A DNA stretch of 64,000 nt from Ferruginibacter sp. (GTDB taxonomy: Bacteria > Bacteroidota > Bacteroidia > Chitinophagales > Chitinophagaceae). The notes under the pieces are model-generated. The model saw nothing but the letters and a program-made list of their open reading frames with translations. It was not told the origin of the DNA and did no database searches. Below are positions 23,505 to 32,469 of the stretch, in pieces. The position numbers and the translations under genes are program-made. Every line of letters begins with the position of its first letter. Position 1 is the stretch's first letter. Location of the stretch: contig NZ_JAQBNR010000021.1 of the NCBI RefSeq assembly GCF_028288465.1, positions 248,001 to 312,000 on the forward strand, read 5' to 3'.

Positions 23505-26336
23505 TTAATTTGGTATCAGGCTGATAGGTATCACAATTTCCCAACGATTTTTTACAGTTGGATTTCTGTAATTGGGATCAAGCAAATGTGAAAAACGGAT
23601 TTCAAATATGGCTGGCAAAGCATTCCATAACTTGGTATCAAAATATAATTCTGCTCCCGTGCTACGATTTTTAAGATAACCCGTTGATCCGTTATCTGCT
23701 TTTGCACTTACACTTGTATGGTCATAAAAAACATTCATTCGTATGCGTTGAAAAAACACCATGTTGCCGAAGCCCCAATCAGGATAAAACAATGGAAAGT
23801 GGTAATTAATACCGGCTTTATACATTGTAGGCTGACTCAAAGCATCATACCCTCGTGAATAAGGAAAATTATTGCTGAACAAATCATTCAAAGTATCTCT
23901 CTTTTGAAATGCACCGGCTATCACCAGGCTATGATTGGTTGAAAGGCCGGGTAAATAAAGTGATGCAGAAGCAACCAGTTTGTGGCTATTGCGGTAATTG
24001 AACGCATCCCGGTAACTTAGTGAGACCGACTGTGCCCACCGTGGATTGATTTGCTGCAATGCCTGCTGCGAAACATTGCTAAAGGACAAGAATGCACTGG
24101 CATAGTTAACACCGGCATTCGCCAATATATTTTTTCCAATGCCCCGGTAATACAATTGTTCAACATTATAGCTGGCGCCAAAGTTCAGATATTTGGATGT
24201 TGTACCGCCCGTAAAACTAAGTGGAATATAAAAACCTGCATTTATTTTAGCACTGTTAAAATGAACTGTTTTGCCTAATGCTGTATCAACCTGCCGGTCA
24301 AAACTGGCCGACGTTCCCAGATCAAGATATGGAAACCATCCTGCATAAATAGCGTCGAAACCCAGCGTATGACTCCGGTCGTTGCGATTGTATGTATAGG
24401 TAAGTGTGTTTGTAAAACTGGTTAAAATATTATCACTGTAAAAACTGTACCCATATTCAGGATCACTTACGAAAGGCCGCCAACTATGGAAGTTGAATAA
24501 GTGAAACGATTTACGGTATTTGCTTACAGGATTTTTTTCGCTGCTTGCCTGGTATAAGGCGCCTGCGCCTTGTCCTTTCAATGATTTGGCCGTACCGATT
24601 TCTGTTACCGGAGTGATGGCTGTATCATCTTCCAGCTGCCATTTTATTTCACCAGCCGCAAGCGACGACAGCCTGTAGCCGTTCGCAGTAAAAGCAGAAA
24701 ATATCAAATTGCCGTTTGGACCAACAGCCGGTTGATACACGCCGTTCACGTTAGCAGTAAGCCGGTATATTTTTTTATCTTTTAAAGAAACCGCAAAGAT
24801 TTTATCGGCCGGTGACTGATTGTCCATCGCACTATAATAAACTGTATCGTTCTTTACAAAAGGAAACCCCACTACGTTAAAAGAAAAAGGCGTAACAGTT
24901 GCTGTTTCCCCGGTTGTTAAATTCACCTGTACAAGCGCCATTTCACCTGCCGGATTTCTTACGGCTGAAATTGCAGCGTTATTATCAATGTAACTGCTTT
25001 GTGTAAAAAAATAATTATGCGGATTTGGTATGATGTGAACCAGTTTACCTGAATGACCATCTATGCGGTGCAAATTGTTTCCTCCATTTACTTCAACATT
25101 TACAGCAAGGATTTCTGTACCTTCTTTGTTTATTACAGGAGAAAAATATTTTGATTTAAAGGTGAGTCGCCTTTTTTCTTTAGTATAAATATTCAGCAGT
25201 TCTATATTGCTGTAATTCCTGTTACCCCACCGCGGATCAGTTTGATAACTGGCATAAACAACACGACCGTTATTGTAAGAGAAGTAGTCATCAATCACTA
25301 TCTTTTTCACACTGATTTTTTGTTCTCTGCCATGTGCAATCAGGTAAAAGGCATTGATTTCTTTGTACGATCTTTTTGTTACAAGAATACTGTCATTATT
25401 AATATACACCGGGAACTGGTAATCTGCCACCGTATTTTTTTTAACAGGGGTGAGATAGCTGAGCTCTGGCTCCGCTTTTAATTTCGGCGTTGTCTGGATT
25501 TTAAAATAGTCCAGCGCATCCTGCCTGAACTGGCTATAAGTTCTTCCTGAATACTTTTCGATGGCTTTATTAAAAGGGTAAAACAATCCTTTAAAACGAA
25601 CGGCATCATCCGTAACCTTTCGCCAAAAATCAGCACCATATTTTTCATATCCGTATGCCACCAGCTGGTAACCCAATTCATAATGATCTGGTGTGTAATC
25701 AACCAGCGAACCACTGCGCAATTTCATCCAACTGTAGTTTTTATTGCTCAATTGCAGTGAGCGCAGGCCATTGTAAAAAAAGGGCATCCTGCCCCTGCCC
25801 TGCGCACTTACCAGCGTTTCCTGCCAAACTGCATCACCTTCAAAAAAATAATCCGGGATGGTTATTCCGTTAGCAAATAACTGTCCTTCCTGTCCCAGGA
25901 AAAAAGAAAATGCTTTGGTAAGCCCATTATTAAAATTGGCCAGCTGCTGCATGTGCCGGTCTTCATGAATGATCAGGTTATCATCCCACCGCACACTGCC
26001 ATTGCTAAAATTATCCTGACCTGGTAACAAATTTAACTCGCTGATAACTGGTGCCAGCCTTACGTATGCATTTGGGATGGTTGTCTGGTTAAGCAAAACA
26101 ATGTTCCACTTACGATGCCTATTGCCGATGGTAGACGTTGTGGTGCTATCCAGCAGCCGCACAATATTACTGATCCTGTTTGCCTGGCTGTCCAATCCCT
26201 TGGGGAAAATAACCCGGGAGAAAGCCGTATTTACCTGCTGCCATTTTAACGCAGCCGGGTTACCGCCAAAGTTTTGCGCTGAAGTATAAAAAGAAATAAA
26301 ACATAAAATAGGCAGTAATAATTTTCTACAAGTCAT
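23505..26336 (-). CDS. Exported peptidase-MA-like metallopeptidase fused to a beta-propeller and an outer-membrane barrel-like domain
   Basis: The 943-residue protein begins with a signal peptide (ends near TSAQ). Residues about 30-280 look like a peptidase-MA (gluzincin) domain: IIHEDRHMQQ holds the HExxH zinc motif (H124, E125, H128), and PDYFFEGDAVWQE holds the likely third ligand E166. The middle (about 300-590) has regular repeated strands with D-x-x-G turns and resembles a TolB-type beta-propeller (for example INKEGTEILAVNVEVNGG). The last 330 residues are long amphipathic strands rich in Tyr and Asn that look like an outer-membrane barrel. It may act at the outer membrane on proteins or peptidoglycan-linked targets; substrate unknown. 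Confidence 0.75.
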   Translation of the reverse strand: MTCRKLLLPILCFISFYTSAQNFGGNPAALKWQQVNTAFSRVIFPKGLDSQANRISNIVRLLDSTTTSTIGNRHRKWNIVLLNQTTIPNAYVRLAPVISELNLLPGQDNFSNGSVRWDDNLIIHEDRHMQQLANFNNGLTKAFSFFLGQEGQLFANGITIPDYFFEGDAVWQETLVSAQGRGRMPFFYNGLRSLQLSNKNYSWMKLRSGSLVDYTPDHYELGYQLVAYGYEKYGADFWRKVTDDAVRFKGLFYPFNKAIEKYSGRTYSQFRQDALDYFKIQTTPKLKAEPELSYLTPVKKNTVADYQFPVYINNDSILVTKRSYKEINAFYLIAHGREQKISVKKIVIDDYFSYNNGRVVYASYQTDPRWGNRNYSNIELLNIYTKEKRRLTFKSKYFSPVINKEGTEILAVNVEVNGGNNLHRIDGHSGKLVHIIPNPHNYFFTQSSYIDNNAAISAVRNPAGEMALVQVNLTTGETATVTPFSFNVVGFPFVKNDTVYYSAMDNQSPADKIFAVSLKDKKIYRLTANVNGVYQPAVGPNGNLIFSAFTANGYRLSSLAAGEIKWQLEDDTAITPVTEIGTAKSLKGQGAGALYQASSEKNPVSKYRKSFHLFNFHSWRPFVSDPEYGYSFYSDNILTSFTNTLTYTYNRNDRSHTLGFDAIYAGWFPYLDLGTSASFDRQVDTALGKTVHFNSAKINAGFYIPLSFTGGTTSKYLNFGASYNVEQLYYRGIGKNILANAGVNYASAFLSFSNVSQQALQQINPRWAQSVSLSYRDAFNYRNSHKLVASASLYLPGLSTNHSLVIAGAFQKRDTLNDLFSNNFPYSRGYDALSQPTMYKAGINYHFPLFYPDWGFGNMVFFQRIRMNVFYDHTSVSAKADNGSTGYLKNRSTGAELYFDTKLWNALPAIFEIRFSHLLDPNYRNPTVKNRWEIVIPISLIPN

Positions 26337-26413
26337 GCAATAAAGTTAAGTATTAAGTTTCCCGGATTTGCTAACTGTAAGTTATTGGCTTTTACATAAT
26401 GAGTCTGTAACTT

Positions 26414-27397
26414 TTATGAATTCCGGGTCATGGCTTCCATCCATTGCATTATCAAAGCTCCGTCTTGTGCACTGCAAGGGTTTTCAGTGCCGCCTGAAAA
26501 ATATTCCACCACAGCTGCAATCATGGGTTGCTGTACATGTTGTAATGCATCAAAGGTAATTTGTTCGGTTTCATCATTTATAGTAATTGTAATGGTACGG
26601 CCATCAAAAACGGAGAATCCTATTGTACCTCTTGAACCGGTAATTTCGCACCAGTCTCTTTCTGCAGCCGCAGCTATGCCAAAACTCCATATTCCATTAA
26701 ATACAACTCCATTTTTAAAAAGGATATTTCCCGCAACTGTATCATCGGCTGCATACAATCCTGCATTATTGGTGGCCACTCCATGAACGGTTGCAGCTTC
26801 ACCAAAAAAATAATGCATCAGGTCCAGCTGGTGCGGCGCAAGATCATGAAACAAACCGCCACCTGCTATGGATGGATCAACACGCCAGGCAATTCTTTTG
26901 TCCAGTAATTCCGTTGCCGTCAATGCTTTTTTACAATATTGCAACTGCACAAAATGTACCGCTCCAATAATTTCATCTTCTATCAGTTGTTTTATTTTTT
27001 TGAAAAAAGGCTGTTGCCGGCGGTAATGCGCCACTGCTAACGGAACGTTTTTTTGAGCGGCCAGGTTTGCCATCTTCCAGGCTTCAGCAGTATTGTTGCT
27101 CATCGGCTTTTCGACATACACTGGTTTGCCGGCGTTGATGGCAGCTATGCAATACATTTCGTGCGAAGAAGGCGGCGTGGCAATGTACACTGCATTCACT
27201 TCCGGATCATTAATCAGGTCCTCCCCGTTGGTGTACCATTTTGGTACATTGTGGCGCTGGGCGTAATCCTTTGCTTTGTCTGCATTGCGTCGCATAACCG
27301 CAACCAGCATGGAATTACTCACTTTATTAAAGGCTGGCCCGCTTTTTTTTTCGGTAACATCCCCGCAACCGATAATGCCCCATTTTATTTTTTTCAT
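26414..27397 (-). CDS. Gfo/Idh/MocA family oxidoreductase, cytosolic
   Basis: The 327-residue protein starts with the Rossmann motif KWGIIGCGDVTEKK (about 5-18). It has the family's YIATPPSSHEMYCIAAINAGKPVYVEKPM segment with the EKP lysine (about 94-97), and GGGLFHDLAPHQLDLM with the conserved Asp/His pair. Members use NAD(P) to oxidise or reduce sugars, inositols or bile-pigment-like substrates. No signal peptide is present, unlike the GH109-like gene at 11244. The substrate cannot be read from the sequence. It lies 77 bases upstream of the 943-residue gene on the same strand and could be transcribed with it. Confidence 0.92.
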   Translation of the reverse strand: MKKIKWGIIGCGDVTEKKSGPAFNKVSNSMLVAVMRRNADKAKDYAQRHNVPKWYTNGEDLINDPEVNAVYIATPPSSHEMYCIAAINAGKPVYVEKPMSNNTAEAWKMANLAAQKNVPLAVAHYRRQQPFFKKIKQLIEDEIIGAVHFVQLQYCKKALTATELLDKRIAWRVDPSIAGGGLFHDLAPHQLDLMHYFFGEAATVHGVATNNAGLYAADDTVAGNILFKNGVVFNGIWSFGIAAAAERDWCEITGSRGTIGFSVFDGRTITITINDETEQITFDALQHVQQPMIAAVVEYFSGGTENPCSAQDGALIMQWMEAMTRNS

Positions 27398-27486
27398 AAC
27401 AAAAAACTATACCTTATTGCAGCATTCTGCTGCCTGTTTTATCGTGCAACTGATGCTAAATCAGTGGTATTGTTAAAACACGTTGA

Positions 27487-27744
27487 TTATTTTTTTGACA
27501 GGCTTTTATCAACCTGGTAACCAAAAATATAACCTGCTATACAACCTAGCAAGGTGCCAGCTACGAGCGTCGTAACGCTGTCAGCAGCCATAAAAAAACT
27601 TACAGCCAGCCCCAGCAAACCACAAAATAAAACGGTTGCAATAATAGTACGGCTTGTTTTTTTATGCTTATGCTGTGTTTCTGTTGTTTTTGGATGATGA
27701 TGATCGGGATGTTTGTGCGGGTGTCTTGTCTTGGATTCAGGCAT
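27487..27744 (-). CDS. Small His-rich membrane protein of unknown function
   Basis: From the ATG at 27744 the protein has 85 residues; a longer frame starts with TTG at 27786 and was not used. The first 33 residues contain ten His (HPHKHPDHHHP, then HKHKK), followed by two hydrophobic segments: TIIATVLFCGLLGLAVSFFM and TLVAGTLLGCIAGYIFGYQV, the second with a glycine-zipper look. The His-rich tail could bind metal ions, as in some transporter partners, but I know of no family match. A plausible small gene, with a terminator 79 bases upstream of its start belonging to another transcript. Confidence 0.5.
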   Translation of the reverse strand: MPESKTRHPHKHPDHHHPKTTETQHKHKKTSRTIIATVLFCGLLGLAVSFFMAADSVTTLVAGTLLGCIAGYIFGYQVDKSLSKK

Positions 27745-27825
27745 ACAATTTATTTTCAAAGTACGCTTTATTTTGCTCCACAACAAATGGGAATTTTATG
27801 AAGCAATATTCACAAGAATACAAAC

Positions 27826-27852
27826 AAAAAACCTCCCAAACAGGAGGCTTTT
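27826..27852 (-). terminator. Intrinsic terminator on the minus strand
   Basis: AAAGCCTCC pairs with GGAGGTTTT on the minus strand and is followed by T-rich sequence. It lies about 190 bases past the stop of the methyltransferase-like gene at 28044, so that gene would have a long 3' UTR, or a small RNA ends here. Confidence 0.65.
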
Positions 27853-27963
27853 CACAGGCGGTTTTTTTAGTGTACGGACCTATGGTCAGGGTTTCAGTGG
27901 TATTGGATGATTTCAATGTAAATATAGACAGGTTATTTGTCAGAGTTTGTAATCAATCCTGTA

Positions 27964-28006
27964 ATATATCATAGAAGTTTTTGTAACAACTAAAATAATG
28001 ATATAT
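27964..28006. repeat. Inverted repeat behind the methyltransferase-like gene
   Basis: ATATATCAT (27964-27972) and ATGATATAT (27998-28006) are perfect 9-bp inverted arms around a 25-base loop. It lies about 40 bases after the stop at 28044 on the minus strand. Function unclear; perhaps part of the 3' UTR structure. Confidence 0.4.
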
Positions 28007-28043
28007 GCTGTCCGCTGATTTAAGGCGCACAATTATCTGGTTT

Positions 28044-28820
28044 TTAAAGAGGACTACCCAGCAGGTAGGTAATCTGCATGCCATACTTATTTTTAACTTT
28101 ACCGGCCTGCCACGTATAACCAGTATCGGAGATACTACGTGCAATTTGCAATAACTGTTTGGGCTGATATAACCTGGTTACCGAAACAATGCCATCCCAA
28201 ACTGTACAAAATGGAATTAGTGGAATGATATAGGTAAACAATATGCGGTTCCATTTAAACGGTCTGAAGAATGGAGTAAACAACATGAAGGCAATGGGGT
28301 GTAGCAATAGAATGGCGATAACAAAAAACATATTCCGGTCTCCGCCATCAAAAACAGCTATGCCTTCACGAGCCCTTACAGCATCTTGAATTACATCTGT
28401 TGCGGTAGCTTCGTCAAAGTGATGAAAGGCAGAAAAAATAGTTCTCACGCCTTTTAAGCCTGCATTAACGCTTACGGCATTTACCGGGGTAGAGCAGTAA
28501 TTGATTTTTCCGCCAGCTTGTTGTTGTATAAATTCATAGGCGGGTATATTGGGAAATTTATCCGTTAACGTAAATGTTACCTGCCGGGAATATTGCTGTT
28601 CTAAATTTTTTTGGATCTGTTGAATGGTACCTCCGCCGCCTGAACACAGATCAATTATGTTGTGAGCCCTTGTATGCTGTAACAATTGTAACAAAAGCGG
28701 ACTAACTGGTTCGTAAAAATTGCCACTATTCAAAATAAACCTTAAGTAATCCGTCATACCCTCCCGTATGGAGGCGGGCAGCCATGCCTGGTCTTCAAAC
28801 TCAAATAACCTGTTCTTCAT
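28044..28820 (-). CDS. Class I methyltransferase-like protein with hydrophobic C-terminal segment
   Basis: From the ATG at 28820 (258 residues; a TTG lies nine codons upstream) the N-terminal half looks like a class I SAM methyltransferase: NIIDLCSGGGGTIQQI is the SAM-binding loop, and FTLTDKFPNIPAY and TIFSAFHHF fit motifs II to IV. After FDGGDRN, where the family would continue with a catalytic strand, come two hydrophobic segments (MFFVIAILLLHPIAFMLFTPF and ILFTYIIPLIPF). The protein is therefore probably membrane-attached. Substrate unknown; no partner gene is evident. The methyltransferase call is moderate. Confidence 0.7.
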   Translation of the reverse strand: MKNRLFEFEDQAWLPASIREGMTDYLRFILNSGNFYEPVSPLLLQLLQHTRAHNIIDLCSGGGGTIQQIQKNLEQQYSRQVTFTLTDKFPNIPAYEFIQQQAGGKINYCSTPVNAVSVNAGLKGVRTIFSAFHHFDEATATDVIQDAVRAREGIAVFDGGDRNMFFVIAILLLHPIAFMLFTPFFRPFKWNRILFTYIIPLIPFCTVWDGIVSVTRLYQPKQLLQIARSISDTGYTWQAGKVKNKYGMQITYLLGSPL

Positions 28821-29314
28821 GCTGCAATTTAATGCTTCGCTCTGCAAATGATCAATGGCCTTTGAACTCAGAGAAACTACAGCTAAATAAAAAAAGCAAG
28901 TGGTGACAAATAAAAAACCCCCATCAGGAGGTTTTTCTTAGACAAGGAGTAAATATTTGGATTCTCAGAATATAGACTTAACGAGGTTTTAGCTTATTGA
29001 ATTATTATGTAAAAATGCAACATTTCCAACAAGCATCCTATAGATATATAGCCGGCAACGCTGTAGAAGTTTTTCTACCCTTTCGAAAAAATGTTGTTTA
29101 ACATTCTTTGCTGTCATGAATATTTATTAAACTTATTCTGTAAAATATTGTAATTAAACCGGCAACCTTCTTATTACCAAGGGTAAACATTATTATGTAT
29201 TTCAGGATGCAGCGGGCAGTAAGCGCCCTGTGCCAACTTATGGCATGTAGTTCGCAATCACTCAAAATATTCAACAATAATTCAACTATAAAAATATTAA
29301 TTTAATACAGCAAC
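28821..29314. other. Divergent intergenic region containing an unexplained minus-strand terminator
   Basis: This 494-base AT-rich space lies between the methyltransferase-like gene (-) and the DinB-like gene (+). No protein frame is convincing. It holds a terminator at 28912-28936 that points to a minus-strand transcript, and small hairpins such as GTAGAA-gttt-TTCTAC (29063-29078) and CAACATTT/AAATGTTG. Confidence 0.4.
28912..28936 (-). terminator. Intrinsic terminator without an upstream gene
   Basis: On the minus strand AAAAACCTCC pairs with GGGGGTTTTT through a TGAT loop; the central U pairs with G on this strand, while the plus strand would have a C-A mismatch. A T-run follows. No gene ends here on the minus strand. 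Confidence 0.6.
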
Positions 29315-29779
29315 ATGAATAAAGAACTTCAATTAATCAAACAACAATTGACGGATACCTATGATGGCGATCCATGGTATGGCAGATCACTGGCTAGTAT
29401 TTTAAATGAAGTAGCAACAAAACATGCTTGGGCCGTTAAAGTAAACAACAATCACAACAACACTGTTTTACTATATCATATTATTAACTGGCGGTTGTTT
29501 ACCATCAGCCGCTTTGAAAAGGATGCCCTGACCACTACGGCACATTTTGAAGAAAATAATTTTCCGTCATTTCCACAACCCACAGAATCTGTATGGCGGA
29601 ACGGGATGCAGTCACTGGCACTTACCCAGCAACATTTACTGGACAAAATAAATAAAACAACCGATGAAATGTTAGATAAAAAAGTGCCGGGAAGGGAATA
29701 TAATTTCAGGACCTTGCTGAATGGTATTGTGCAACATGATATTTACCATATAGGCCAAATAATGGTGTCGTTAAAATGA
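29315..29779 (+). CDS. DinB-like metal-dependent hydrolase/transferase
   Basis: The 154-residue protein is a four-helix bundle of the DinB/YfiT superfamily. It has the His of LLYHIINWR in the second helix and the paired His of IVQHDIYHIGQIMV near the C-terminus, which together bind a metal in this family. Members include thiol S-transferases (bacillithiol- or mycothiol-dependent) and proteins of unknown role. There is no signal peptide; cytosolic. It is convergent with hutH, stops 8 bases apart, and has its own 5' region of nearly 500 bases. Confidence 0.85.
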   Translation: MNKELQLIKQQLTDTYDGDPWYGRSLASILNEVATKHAWAVKVNNNHNNTVLLYHIINWRLFTISRFEKDALTTTAHFEENNFPSFPQPTESVWRNGMQSLALTQQHLLDKINKTTDEMLDKKVPGREYNFRTLLNGIVQHDIYHIGQIMVSLK

Positions 29780-29787
29780 ACCTGGTC

Positions 29788-31284
29788 TTACAAGGACGGA
29801 TCATTGCTTATAAATGCAATTGCCTTCATCATATCGGTTTGTAAAATACGGTCAGCTTCGTTAAAGGTAACCTCCTTTCTAAAGGCATGCACAATTGCTT
29901 CTATCGCAGCTGAGCTTTTTAATGGCCGCCGGAATTCAAGCGCCTGTACAGCAGTAAGCAATTCAATGGCCAGCACTTTTTCTACATTGACAACCACCCT
30001 TTTACATTTGGTAGCTGCATTGGCACCCATGCTCACATGGTCTTCCTGGTTGTTGCTGCTGCTGATAGAGTCCACGCTGGCAGGCGTACACAACTGTTTG
30101 TTCTCGCTTACGATGCCCGCGGCCGTATATTGAGGTATCATAAAACCAGAATGCAGGCCCGGCTGCTTTACCAGGAACATGGGTAGTTTATGCTGACCGC
30201 TGATGAGCTGGTAAGTTCTTCTTTCCGAAATATTGGCTATCTCACTCATTGCAATGGCTAAAAAATCCAGCGCCAGTGCCAGCGGCTGCCCGTGAAAATT
30301 TCCGCCGCTCAATATTAAATCATCATCCGGAAAAATATTGGGATTGTCAGTAACAGAATTGATTTCCTTTATAAAAATGCCGAGCACATAATCGAATGTA
30401 TCTTTTGTTGCGCCATGCACTTGTGGTATACAGCGAAAAGAATATGGATCCTGCACCTGTTCTTTTTGTTGTGTTGCAATTTGGCTACCAACAAGCAATC
30501 TGCGCAAAGCCGCAGCCGTTGACACCTGGCCGCTGTGGCTGCGGATGGAATGTATTTTTTCGTGCAATGGTTCCAGTGTGCAATCAAAAGCATCAAAAGA
30601 TATAGCCGCAATAATATTGGCCCACTGCAATAACCGGTCGCATTGTATCAGGTTGTGCATACCGTAGGCGCTCATAAACTGCGTACCATTAATCAACGCC
30701 AACCCTTCTTTGCTTTGCAGGGGTATCGGCTTCCAATTAAATTGCTGTAATGCTTCAGCAGCCAGCATTTTCTTGCCTTTGCAATACACTTCACCTAAAC
30801 CAAGCAGTGCCAGGCTCAGGTGACTAAGTGGCGCCAGATCCCCCGAAGCCCCCAGCGACCCCTGTGTATAAATCACCGGTAACACATCATTGTTGTACAT
30901 CTCGGTCAGCCTTTTCACAGTATCTATCTGTACGCCGGAATTGCCATAACTCAACGATTTTATTTTGAGCATGATCATAAACCTGACTATCGGTGCAGGC
31001 ACTTCTTCACCCAAACCGCATGCGTGTGATTTAATCAGGTTTACCTGCAACTCCTGTAATTGTGCGTGGTCGATTTTTACATTTTGCAGATAGCCAAATC
31101 CGGTATTGATACCATAAAATAATTCATTGCCCTCAGCCAGTTTTTTATCCAGGTATTCCCTGCAGGCTGTAATGCGCTGATGCGCATCAAACGTAATGGA
31201 TACTTTTTGCTCAAAAGCCAGCAGGTTTTTCACCTGCTGAAAGTTAAGCGGGTTTTTGTCAAGCGGCAAATAATTATAACTCAT
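29788..31284 (-). CDS. hutH: Histidine ammonia-lyase
   Basis: HutH converts L-histidine to urocanate and ammonia. The MIO cofactor triad Ala-Ser-Gly is at 146-148 in GSLGASGDLAPLSH. The catalytic Tyr (Y57, in FYGINTGFG) and the SHACGLG loop with H87 are present. At 498 residues it has the usual length. No hutU, hutI or hutG lies in this window, so the rest of histidine degradation, if present, is elsewhere. Tyrosine-specific lyases share the fold; SHACGLG at the selectivity loop favours histidine. Two TAnnTTTG boxes lie about 50-70 bases upstream (31336-31352 on the minus strand). Confidence 0.93.
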   Translation of the reverse strand: MSYNYLPLDKNPLNFQQVKNLLAFEQKVSITFDAHQRITACREYLDKKLAEGNELFYGINTGFGYLQNVKIDHAQLQELQVNLIKSHACGLGEEVPAPIVRFMIMLKIKSLSYGNSGVQIDTVKRLTEMYNNDVLPVIYTQGSLGASGDLAPLSHLSLALLGLGEVYCKGKKMLAAEALQQFNWKPIPLQSKEGLALINGTQFMSAYGMHNLIQCDRLLQWANIIAAISFDAFDCTLEPLHEKIHSIRSHSGQVSTAAALRRLLVGSQIATQQKEQVQDPYSFRCIPQVHGATKDTFDYVLGIFIKEINSVTDNPNIFPDDDLILSGGNFHGQPLALALDFLAIAMSEIANISERRTYQLISGQHKLPMFLVKQPGLHSGFMIPQYTAAGIVSENKQLCTPASVDSISSSNNQEDHVSMGANAATKCKRVVVNVEKVLAIELLTAVQALEFRRPLKSSAAIEAIVHAFRKEVTFNEADRILQTDMMKAIAFISNDPSL

Positions 31285-31335
31285 GCGGGGCTTCTTTTTT
31301 GGATATATCCGTAAAATAAAACAGGCTTATCTTTT

Positions 31336-31352
31336 CAAAAGTAACAAAACTA
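31336..31352 (-). promoter_or_regulatory. Two -7-like boxes upstream of hutH
   Basis: The minus strand holds TAGTTTTG (31352-31345) and TACTTTTG (31343-31336), both exact TAnnTTTG matches, 52-68 bases before the ATG. No TTG at 19-21 bases was found, so which one is used is open. Confidence 0.4.
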
Positions 31353-31484
31353 ATTAACTATAGATTTACCGGCATCAGCAATTGTCCTGGCATTGCAATC
31401 TGCATTTTTACGTACCGGAAAGACAAATACAACAAAGAATCATCCGCTGTATTATTAATTATCAAAACCGGCCTTCGGCAATGG

Positions 31485-32213
31485 CTAATCGTTGCGGTTA
31501 CAAAGTGCCCTTATAACAACACTCGCAGCCAGGCAACCAAACAATGCCGGCATATAACTGACGGTACCAATAATGGATTTTTTGGGAAACGCCTTTTCAG
31601 TAACAACAATTTTTCCAGCATCAATTTCCTCCGGCGAAAACACCACAGTTACACCTTTGGTTATTCCTTCTTTGTGCAAATATTTTCTAACGTAGCGGGC
31701 TAGTTTGCATTTATAGCTGTCGGCAATATCCGCCACCTGTATCTGCGAAGGGTCCATTTTACCGCCCGCTCCCAGTGAACTTACCACCGGAATGTTCCTG
31801 TCAACGCAGGTTTTAATCAGCCACACTTTAGGGGTTAACGTATCGATGCAGTCTATTACATAATCATACGTGCCAGCTTCAACAATCTCCACCGTTCTTT
31901 CTTCCTTTATAAATTCAGCAACCACTGTTAATTCAATCTCCGGGTTGATGTCTCTTAGCCTTGCGGCCATTACTTCGGCCTTTAATTGTGTTGCTGTACT
32001 ATGCAGGGCCGCAATCTGCCGGTTGCCATTGCTCAGATCAACTGTATCGCCATCCACGATGGTCATCCTTCCAACGCCGCTTCTGGCAATCATTTCAGCG
32101 CAAATACCTCCTACGCCACCTAGTCCTACTACCAGCACATTTTTATGCATCAGTTGTTGCGTAGTATCATCACCCAGCAGCAACTGTGTGCGGCTCATCC
32201 AATATGGTATCAT
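31485..32213 (-). CDS. tcdA: tRNA threonylcarbamoyladenosine dehydratase, ThiF/MoeB fold
   Basis: The 242-residue protein has the ThiF/E1-like nucleotide site VLVVGLGGVGG (about 26-36), the IVDGDTVDLSNGNRQ loop and the SSLGAGGKMDPSQIQVADIADSY segment, characteristic of TcdA (formerly CsdL/YgdL). The enzyme uses ATP to cyclise the t6A modification at position 37 of ANN-decoding tRNAs. It lacks the second zinc-binding cysteines of MoeB and ThiF, which speaks against those roles even though moaE is about 16 kb away. Cytosolic; transcribed alone as far as visible. Confidence 0.9.
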   Translation of the reverse strand: MIPYWMSRTQLLLGDDTTQQLMHKNVLVVGLGGVGGICAEMIARSGVGRMTIVDGDTVDLSNGNRQIAALHSTATQLKAEVMAARLRDINPEIELTVVAEFIKEERTVEIVEAGTYDYVIDCIDTLTPKVWLIKTCVDRNIPVVSSLGAGGKMDPSQIQVADIADSYKCKLARYVRKYLHKEGITKGVTVVFSPEEIDAGKIVVTEKAFPKKSIIGTVSYMPALFGCLAASVVIRALCNRND

Positions 32214-32252
32214 CGTTTATTAATTTTTGGTTTGCAATATTACCATTATTGT

Positions 32253-32273
32253 CCGGGCTACGAAGCTTTGTGG
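32253..32273. repeat. Dispersed intergenic repeat, copy 1
   Basis: CCGGGCTACGAAGCTTTGTGG matches the stretch at 59994-60014 in 19 of 21 positions, and weaker similarity continues downstream. A palindrome GCCGATAGCTATCGGC follows at about 32289. It lies upstream of tcdA and of the TlpA-like gene. Confidence 0.5.
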
Positions 32274-32469
32274 CAAATCGTTGTGTCAGCCGATAGCTAT
32301 CGGCTCGCTTGTAGTTTTTCGGCTTTGGGGCGCCGGTCTTAAATGCGAACGCATTTTAACTTTATTGATTGGAAATACTGACAGGGAGTTTCCAATTGTA
32401 CTATACATTTGATTTTAGCTTAATACTAACATCACACCCGAATTACCGGAACTATATAAACTGAAAATA

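Noticed and set aside
31485..32213. ThiF-fold gene as moeB partner of moaE
   Set aside because: The SSLGAGGKMDPSQIQ and ADIADSY segments are those of TcdA, and the zinc cysteines of MoeB are missing.
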